Below are positions 41,823 to 48,090 of a DNA stretch of 62,763 bases, in pieces. The stretch is from an uncultured Actinomycetes bacterium. GTDB taxonomy: Bacteria; Actinomycetota; Actinomycetes; Mycobacteriales; Mycobacteriaceae. The translations under genes and the position numbers were made by a program. The DNA is taken from the NCBI GenBank assembly GCA_903884065.1, contig CAISDL010000090.1, positions 1-62,763 of the forward strand. The letters are read 5' to 3'. Every line of letters starts with the position of its first letter. Positions within the stretch are counted from its first letter, which is position 1. The notes below the pieces were generated by a model that had not been told where the DNA came from, did not search any database, and saw only the letters and a program-made list of their open reading frames with translations.

Positions 41823-43028
41823 TTGGCGCAACACGCGCCCGGACAGTTCGACGCGGCAAAACTCCGGGCCGCGCGAACGGCGGCCGGTCTGACACAGGCC
41901 GATCTCGCCGGCCGCATCGGAACCGACCAGACGGTCGTCAATTCCTGGGAATCCCGCGGAGTGCGTCCATCGGCGAGAAGCCTTGGCCGCATTTGTCAGG
42001 CTCTGGGGTTGGCTGTCGCGGATCTGTACCGACCCGATAGTCAGGTCGCGGGAACGCTGGCGGATCTGCGGGCCGCCGCCGGACTCAGCCAGTCCGAGCT
42101 GGCCCGGCGCCTCCAGGTCAGCCAAACCCGGGTATCCCGTTGGGAATTGGCGAAGTCGGCACCGACCTGGGACGAGGTCGGCGCCTATTCGGCCGCACTT
42201 GATCTTCCCCGGACCGCGATCGCCGCCGCGATCGACCTCACCGTCCAGAAGCGCGGACAACCCCTGGCGCCCCGAAAGCCTCCGCGTGGCGCTCAGTTCC
42301 GCTTGACCAACGACTCACCCCACGTCATCTACGAACTCGAGGACCCCCGCGGGCCCGCCACCGTCTTCTCGCCGCAGTTTCCCAGGCTGGCGTACCGCAC
42401 CAAATCGCCGACGCCGTCAATGTTGGAGATCGCAACGCTCAATGAGCATGTTGAGGCGAGTTACCTGCAGCGCTACAACCACCTCCAACGACGCTGCGCG
42501 GATCCGGTGAACGGGGGACCCGTCTATCTGATCCGATGGCTGTCGGCATACCACGAAAACTCCACACCAGCCAAACACCTCCGCGGTCAGGTAGCCAGCG
42601 AACTCATTGACCGCACCCACCTTTGGCGTTCCGACAGCGAACCAGCACCACGACACCCGCTGTCCACCGGCGAGTACCTGGTAATCGTTGTTGAGCCTAA
42701 CGACACCGTCGGGTTCCTGTTCTCGCAGTTGGTTGACGATGAGCCGGCCGTGTTCTTCCCAACCCGCTTCGAGGGAGGGATCGGCTCGCTGGTCATCTGC
42801 CGGAGCGACTCCGATAGATCCGAGGGGGAGTGGCGTGGACAGATCTCCCGCAATCCGCTCCGCGGCGACATCACCTACACCGAACTGTTCCAACACTTGA
42901 AGTCCACGGATAGCGGCGCTAACGATGACGAGCTGAGCCGCGGGACGCGGCCGGCGGAGACGGCGGCCCCGCCGCAGGACGCGGGAATCGTCCACAGCCG
43001 GTTCGGCAAGACAACGCCCTACGACTAG
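41823..43028 (+). CDS. Regulator with two tandem XRE helix-turn-helix domains
   Basis: 401 residues from TTG 41823, with AGGAGG five bases upstream. Residues 12-66 are one XRE domain (KLRAARTAAGLTQADLAGRI) and residues 79-133 a second (LADLRAAAGLSQSELARRLQ). The remaining 265 residues are not recognised; they contain a beta-rich part (RLTNDSPHVIYELEDPRGPA) and STGEYLVIVVEPNDTVGFLF. It diverges from element 2. It could control element 2 or respond to a ligand. Confidence 0.78.
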   Translation: MAQHAPGQFDAAKLRAARTAAGLTQADLAGRIGTDQTVVNSWESRGVRPSARSLGRICQALGLAVADLYRPDSQVAGTLADLRAAAGLSQSELARRLQVSQTRVSRWELAKSAPTWDEVGAYSAALDLPRTAIAAAIDLTVQKRGQPLAPRKPPRGAQFRLTNDSPHVIYELEDPRGPATVFSPQFPRLAYRTKSPTPSMLEIATLNEHVEASYLQRYNHLQRRCADPVNGGPVYLIRWLSAYHENSTPAKHLRGQVASELIDRTHLWRSDSEPAPRHPLSTGEYLVIVVEPNDTVGFLFSQLVDDEPAVFFPTRFEGGIGSLVICRSDSDRSEGEWRGQISRNPLRGDITYTELFQHLKSTDSGANDDELSRGTRPAETAAPPQDAGIVHSRFGKTTPYD

Positions 43029-43460
43029 ACCTGGGAAGGCCGGGAACCAGTTCGACTGGGAGTCCTGGGCGAGCTGCTGGTACGGGCGATATGACGTGTC
43101 ATCGTCGCTGTTCAGCGGGGTCGCTCCCGTGGTTTGGGGCGTACGGAAATGCGCTGGTCAGGCTGGTTGCTCAGCCAGGCCGGCCGCGGTCAACGCGCCC
43201 GTCGCAACATTCATCCTCGGCGCCCCCGGTTCGCCCACTTTCGCCGGGTTAGTTTGCTGCCAGTGGCCGGTTCCCGATGCGGCCGCTGCCTCGCAATAAA
43301 CGAATTAAGGGGCACCCGATGAAGTTCCGAACGGCAGAGCGTGGGGGAAGCAGCTCCCCAGACAGTTGTTCCCTCTCGCTCTCCGCACCGGACAAAGATC
43401 CGCTCCCTCCCTCGGCTTCGGGACCGCGATATCCAATGGAACCCAAAGGAAGTAGGCATC
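43029..43460. other. Gene-poor stretch, possible leader ORF
   Basis: 432 bases with no convincing gene. ATG 43319 with AAGGGG upstream opens a 54-codon Ser/Pro-rich frame (MKFRTAERGGSSSPDSCSLS) that overlaps the next gene's start and could be a leader peptide. Nothing else is supported. Confidence 0.3.
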
Positions 43461-43940
43461 ATGGCTCGTACTCGACGTGTTGACGGCATCTCCACCGAGG
43501 TTGTCGACCTCTACTCGTTCAAGCCCATCCAGCCGCTCACGCCCAGCCACCTGGCGGCGTGGGATCTCGCCCTGGGCGGTGTCACCCCGGGAATCGTGAG
43601 GATCTTCGGCAACAAGTCTCTCGAGCTGGCGCTTGCTGTTGCCGCGGCCGATATCGAACGCTCCCGCGACGACTGTCTCATCACAGGATGCGGGCGCACA
43701 CCGCGCGAACTCGCTACCGCTGCAAAAACGGCTGGTCTTGATGGTCCAAAGATTCTCAAGGAACAAGATGACTGGGCCTGCATCCTGCACCGGATTCGCA
43801 ACTACCAGTACCGCTACGTCATCGTCGCTGGGGTAGACGCGCTCGCCGGCAACCGCTCGAGCGTGACGGATCTTGACGCGGCGTGCGTCGAGGCCGACAC
43901 CCGTCCGGGGATTTGTCGATGTGGTTCAGGCCGGTGTTGA
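43461..43940 (+). CDS. Unrecognised protein, 3' end probably replaced
   Basis: 159 residues from ATG 43461, with AAGGAAG upstream. MARTRRVDGISTEVVDLYSF and then a helical region (SLELALAVAAADIERSRDDC, RELATAAKTAGLDGPKILKE) are followed by YRYVIVAGVDALAGNRSS. No family is recognised. The last roughly 12 codons lie within DNA that reads as the C-terminal end of the oppositely oriented truncated phosphatase gene, so the native C-terminus is probably missing. Confidence 0.5.
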   Translation: MARTRRVDGISTEVVDLYSFKPIQPLTPSHLAAWDLALGGVTPGIVRIFGNKSLELALAVAAADIERSRDDCLITGCGRTPRELATAAKTAGLDGPKILKEQDDWACILHRIRNYQYRYVIVAGVDALAGNRSSVTDLDAACVEADTRPGICRCGSGRC

Positions 43941-44418
43941 AGTCGCCTAACAGGATTGTCCTGGTGTCCTTGCGGGTGTTGGCGTACCGGGTGAGGTCCT
44001 GCCAGAAGAGTTCTTTGCGTTCCACGCCAAGCAGCGAGTGCTTGCCGGGCCGGACTTTATCGTCGTCGGAACCGGGAACGTGGACGCACAGCACCTCGAC
44101 ATCGAGGCGGGGAATCCGTACCGCTATCCACCGCTCGTGGTCTTCAGCTATTGCCGCATCGACCATCTCGAAGGGGATTTTGGAGGCGATGAGGACGCTG
44201 TTGGTGCCGCCCGTCGGGCATGGGCTAGCGATGTGGTCGAAGCCGATGCTTTTCAGGCCGCTGCGCAGGCGCCCAACATGGTTGCCCGTGACCTCGGTCA
44301 GCGCGACGACGGTGGGGCTTAGGCGACCGATCTCACGCACGATATCGGGAAGCCTGGTTCCGCCACCTTTGAGGATGTTCCAGGTGAGGAATCGGTAGAC
44401 ATTTTCGGGATTGGTCAC
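43819..44418 (-). pseudogene. Truncated endonuclease/exonuclease/phosphatase (EEP) family protein
   Basis: Starts at GTG 44418 with AGAAGG six bases upstream. FLTWNILKGGG carries the family Asn, TVVALTEV the metal-binding Glu, and TILLGDFNTGLNHID the GDFN motif. After HIDK (about 43905) the sequence turns into Arg/Pro-rich residues, and the final SDH block is absent. The enzyme is therefore cut by about a third and should be inactive. It follows the specificity-subunit gene by 121 bases and could have been part of that operon. Confidence 0.72.
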
Positions 44419-44539
44419 AGCGGACCTTCTTTCGTGAGGGGGTCGCAGATACAGGCCGGGGGTGGAGTTGGATCCGGGGATGGTTCGGTTCCGGTCGGGG
44501 GCGCCACCCGAGCCTTCCCGACGAGAGTGTTCCTGACGG

Positions 44540-45136
44540 TTAGAGATCGTCGTTGAAGTTGATCGCGATGCCCAGGGAACGCATTAACTTGAGGTGCTCG
44601 ACGATGTCCTGGTGTGTCTTGATCGCGTTCTGGAAGGTGCGAAACTGCTCGCCGATACTGCGTGCCACGTAGACACGAGTCCGCCAGGGTGGAAGATCGA
44701 GCGCTGCAAGATCCTTGACGGGGATCCGCTGTACTGCGGCGCCGCGGGCCAGGCGACGCATTTGACCGCGAGCCTCCTCCGTAGCCAGCCAGGCCCCGAG
44801 GTACCAGGGATCCAGTGCGGACCGGTCCAGAACCCGCACGACCGCGACCTGTTGGGAAGGAACGAATTCCGCGGATCCGTCAGGCACGGTGAATGTGTCA
44901 CCCACTGATGCTCCCTCCAGGGAAATTAGCGTGTCTCCCGGCTGTGGGATCCGCACCCCCGTGGCTGCAAGTTCCGGCCCGCTGATGAATCGTCCTGCTC
45001 CACAGCGGCTCTGCAGATCGGGCAGCGAAAAAACGGGAAGCTCGCCAGTCGGGGAGGTGGCCTGCGTAGGGATCCCCCGCGTAATGGCAATCAACTCCGG
45101 TACATCGGCAATCCGCGTCTTGGTTGCGTCGATCAT
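44540..45136 (-). CDS. Type I restriction specificity subunit-like protein (single recognition domain)
   Basis: 198 residues. LPVFSLPDLQSRCGAGRFIS, GDTLISLEGASVGDTF and QQVAVVRVLDRSALDPWYLG are the layout of an HsdS target-recognition domain. IPVKDLAALDLPPW is the usual transition, and SIGEQFRTFQNAIKTHQDIV is the coiled-coil spacer. A normal HsdS has two such domains; this has one, like a half-subunit that would dimerise. ATG 45136 overlaps the methylase stop (ATGA). It would give DNA specificity to the methylase-like partner. Confidence 0.78.
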   Translation of the reverse strand: MIDATKTRIADVPELIAITRGIPTQATSPTGELPVFSLPDLQSRCGAGRFISGPELAATGVRIPQPGDTLISLEGASVGDTFTVPDGSAEFVPSQQVAVVRVLDRSALDPWYLGAWLATEEARGQMRRLARGAAVQRIPVKDLAALDLPPWRTRVYVARSIGEQFRTFQNAIKTHQDIVEHLKLMRSLGIAINFNDDL

Positions 45137-46647
45137 CCCTTGTTCACCACTTTCTCCTTGAGCTGATCGTCAATCTCGCGGCCAGCGGCCAGGAGTGCCT
45201 CAAGTCGGTAGCTCATGCTCACGTAAGTGCGAATCATCTGCTCTCCGCTGGACACGTCCGCTCCAACAACGGGCTGGTAGCGGGCAGGATCGAGCACGTA
45301 GTCGTTGGCAGCCAAGGCCTGTGCGGTAGCACCCGTGCCTATCCAGCCTGTCCCGGCACCTCCCCGGATCCAGTCGCGATAGGTATCGACGGTTTGTGCG
45401 ACGAGCAGGGAGTCGAGAATGACCGGTGGCGCCGATGAATGCCGATCCTTATCAGCCAAATCCACCATGAGGATGCCCCAGTCGTCTGGCGGCGGGGTCC
45501 TGGAGAAGACCAGTAACGCGCCGCGCACCTGGGTTCCCGGCAACGCACCCGGGGGCAGGCTGATCACCGCCCGAAGCAGGTCCGCCTGAACGATCCGGCG
45601 GCGGATGCGCGCCGATCGACCACGGCCGGCCAAGGCACTATTGGGTACCAGAATCACGGCGTGACCGGCTCCATCGGCGAGGTGATAGAGACAGTGCTGA
45701 ATCCAGGCGAAGTGACTGTCGTTTATTCCCGGTTCTCCCCACACCCATCGCGGATCATCGGCGTTGTCAGCCAGGTGCGGGGCCCTCGGATCCCACGGCG
45801 GTGTGCAGACCACGCACTCAGCGCGCAGTTCGGGAAAGGCGTCCTTGGTGAAGATGTCGCCGCTGGCGACGGTCGCGTCGAGATCGTGAACTTCGATGTT
45901 CAGGCTGGCGATCCCCGCCCCACGATCGGTCAGCTCCTGGACGTACAGCCTCTGGGCCGAATGAGGTTTGGCAGCATGCACCGCAGTCTGCGCCAAACCG
46001 GGACCTGCCTGGTAAATGACATCGGAATCGCCAGGATTGGCCAACCCCGCCATAAGACTGCGTACCGCCGGCGGCACAAGAACCGCCCGGGAGCCGATTT
46101 CGCTCGCCAGGTACGTATCAAGCAGTTCATCAACGGTTTTGGCGATCTCACTGACGTCCATCTCGGAGATTTCCGAAAGGACCCTCTGTAGCTCGCCAGG
46201 CGGAGGGCTCCAGTCATCCCCGTCGATGACACTCGCGCTGAGCCCAACCTTCGACCGGATGTAGGCCCTGATCGTGTCGCCTGCGAGATCGGGGGCGCCG
46301 GCGACGAAAGCCGCCCACTCATCGTCAGTGCAGTTCTGGCGCACAGCGAGGAACACGACGGCCGACAGGATGTCCTCCGGATCGCTGAACGCACCGGCGG
46401 CTGGATGGCCTCCGTCTGCAGCGATGGCCACCGCACTGCGCGCTTTCGTGCCTACCTTGAGAGCCCGGTTCGTGCTTTGCAGCCACTGCTCAACCTCTGT
46501 CCGGTCATACAGCGGACCCCGCGAGGTGCGACTGACAGCCGCAGGGAAGTCCGCGTGCCGGGCTTTCCAGTTACCCACCGTCGATCGGCTCTGGCCCGCC
46601 AGACGGGCGATGTCGGCGGTCGAGATGAGGGCGATGTCTCCGGTCAT
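45133..46647 (-). CDS. N6-adenine methylase-like protein with N-terminal helix-turn-helix
   Basis: 504 residues. Residues 8-60 (STADIARLAGQSRSTVGNWK, RGPLYDRTEVEQWL) are a MerR/AlpA-like helix-turn-helix. The next part is helical. The methylase core has a weak motif I (VIYQAGPGLAQTAVHA in place of the usual DPACGTGxF) and CTPPWDPR as motif IV, where NPPF/Y is standard. SHFAWIQHCLYHLADGAGHA and AVILVPNSALAGRGRSARIR are typical of HsdM. The substituted motifs make catalysis doubtful, though SAM or DNA binding may remain. It is coupled at both ends to NYN and specificity genes. Confidence 0.75.
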   Translation of the reverse strand: MTGDIALISTADIARLAGQSRSTVGNWKARHADFPAAVSRTSRGPLYDRTEVEQWLQSTNRALKVGTKARSAVAIAADGGHPAAGAFSDPEDILSAVVFLAVRQNCTDDEWAAFVAGAPDLAGDTIRAYIRSKVGLSASVIDGDDWSPPPGELQRVLSEISEMDVSEIAKTVDELLDTYLASEIGSRAVLVPPAVRSLMAGLANPGDSDVIYQAGPGLAQTAVHAAKPHSAQRLYVQELTDRGAGIASLNIEVHDLDATVASGDIFTKDAFPELRAECVVCTPPWDPRAPHLADNADDPRWVWGEPGINDSHFAWIQHCLYHLADGAGHAVILVPNSALAGRGRSARIRRRIVQADLLRAVISLPPGALPGTQVRGALLVFSRTPPPDDWGILMVDLADKDRHSSAPPVILDSLLVAQTVDTYRDWIRGGAGTGWIGTGATAQALAANDYVLDPARYQPVVGADVSSGEQMIRTYVSMSYRLEALLAAGREIDDQLKEKVVNKG

Positions 46648-47126
46648 CAGCTTGCCGACCCGAGAGTCACAGCCGTTTCGGCCATGTAGTCGACGCGATG
46701 TGCCGCCAATCGCAACCTCGTTGCCAGATGGCCCCGCAGCGCGATAACTGCCACCGATACTCCCTGACCTGCCAGCCGTGCCACGCCGTCAGCGAAGATG
46801 CCATCGCCGGAACAGACGGTGACCCGCTCGAAGCGCTCGGCGAGGTGTTCAGAGTCCATCACCTCCAGCAGAGCCAGGTCTGCCCCGTCGCGCCCCGAAC
46901 GCCATAGGCGCCGATCCCCCGGGGCAGCGCAACCCACCGCCAACGCCGCCCGGTGGCTGCTCGCCCATACCCGCTGCGCGGTGCTGAATCCTGGGATGGC
47001 ATCTGCCAGCGCCCGCAACACACACACCACCTCAGCCTCGCTGGGGGACGGGGTGGCAGCGATGTTTTCGATGTCGATCAGGACCAGATGCCGGCCCGCA
47101 CGATTGGCAATCCGTGTGTTCGTCAT
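46647..47126 (-). CDS. NYN-domain (PIN-like) nuclease
   Basis: 159 residues from ATG 47126 (frame open to 47162). LVLIDIENIAATP holds the first Asp of the NYN fold, GRDGADLALLEVM the second acidic cluster, and RVTVCSGDGIFADGVARLAG the third. VSVAVIALRG is the last strand. NYN proteins are metal-dependent RNases. The stop overlaps the methylase start (TGATG). No strong ribosome site is seen; the promoter suggests a leaderless mRNA. Linked to a methylase and specificity subunit, it could supply the nuclease arm of a defence system lacking HsdR. Confidence 0.8.
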   Translation of the reverse strand: MTNTRIANRAGRHLVLIDIENIAATPSPSEAEVVCVLRALADAIPGFSTAQRVWASSHRAALAVGCAAPGDRRLWRSGRDGADLALLEVMDSEHLAERFERVTVCSGDGIFADGVARLAGQGVSVAVIALRGHLATRLRLAAHRVDYMAETAVTLGSAS

Positions 47127-47143
47127 ACACAACATAGAATCAC

Positions 47144-47178
47144 GATCACACGTACACGTCAAGTGATCACACGTACAC
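47144..47178 (-). promoter_or_regulatory. Direct repeats over the NYN operon promoter
   Basis: GATCACACGTACAC occurs at 47144-47157 and again at 47165-47178, with a 21-base period, that is two helical turns. On the minus strand TTGACG lies between them as a -35 element and TTCTAT 17 bases further as a -10. One repeat is upstream of the -35 and one in the spacer, a classic place for a repressor or activator. Confidence 0.65.
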
Positions 47179-47442
47179 AGCTGCGCAGTCCCTCTGGTAC
47201 CGCTGTTCGCCTTCGCTAAACCCTTACGACCCGGGGACGTATTAGCTGGCTACACGGTTGTTCGGCTACTCAGCGCTAGCGACATGGACCGAATCCGGCT
47301 TGCTTCCTAGACCAGGCAGACAGCCCGGACCATCATTTGCCGAGGCAAAGCCCTCGCCCGGTCACGACTTTGCAGACGCGGGCCCGTTGCCCCTCCGGTA
47401 TTCGCACTCCGCGGCCACTCTAAGTGCCGTTAAGCTGCTCCT

Positions 47443-48090
47443 ATGACTTTGGGCGGCAATACGCCGTACGGGCCTGGGGGAGAGTTGCCCCCGAGTGCCC
47501 AGTACGCACCCGGGCAGTTTCCTGCGCCCCCTTCCGGGCCTGCCGGTTCGTGGCAGCAGCAGCCGGTCGCCCCGCCCGTACCCAAAGCGGGGGGCGGGCT
47601 GATCAAGGCCGGCATCGCCACAGCACTCGCAATGTCGACCGCGGCGCTAGTGGTCGGCGGGATCGCGCTGACACGCCACACAGGGGCAACCAACTCCGGC
47701 TCAGCGTCGTCAGACGCAGCCGACACGAGCGCAGCGGATAAGGCGTTGTGCACGGCGATCGCGCCGATCTTGGCGGATAGCGACCAGGTGGTTAACGCAT
47801 GGATCAACGCAGGACCAGATGGTTCACCAGCCCGCGACGCTGCACTACAAACGTTCAAGATGCAAAATGCTGATTGGACCAAGCGCGCCCAGGAAGTCCT
47901 TGATGCCAACCCAAGCGCTGGAGCCTTTTTTCAGCGCACACTTCAGCGCTACATCGATGACCACAGACTTCTTGCTCTCGCTCTGCGTCCCGGAGAACTG
48001 AAGCCCAACATGGAAGCGATCTATACGGACGGCCTAGCGGCTTATGCGGGACCGCTCGCGATCTGCGGGGGTATGGGCATCACATGGTAG
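47443..48090 (+). CDS. Membrane-anchored protein with Pro-rich N-terminus
   Basis: 215 residues from ATG 47443. TAAGCT lies six bases before the start, consistent with a leaderless mRNA. Residues 1-48 are Pro/Gly-rich (PYGPGGELPPSAQYAPGQF), 52-76 a membrane helix (LIKAGIATALAMSTAALVVG), and the rest an outer helical domain (DKALCTAIAPILADSDQVVN, AFFQRTLQRYIDDHRLLALA) with two Cys (ALCTA, AICGG). It overlaps the next gene by seven bases. It is probably an accessory of the type VII substrate encoded next to it; no family was recognised. Confidence 0.72.
   Translation: MTLGGNTPYGPGGELPPSAQYAPGQFPAPPSGPAGSWQQQPVAPPVPKAGGGLIKAGIATALAMSTAALVVGGIALTRHTGATNSGSASSDAADTSAADKALCTAIAPILADSDQVVNAWINAGPDGSPARDAALQTFKMQNADWTKRAQEVLDANPSAGAFFQRTLQRYIDDHRLLALALRPGELKPNMEAIYTDGLAAYAGPLAICGGMGITW

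Noticed and set aside
47163..47442. Possible RNA gene before the ESX-locus membrane protein
   Set aside because: Only weak short stems were visible and no known RNA signature; it is treated as spacer with a promoter.
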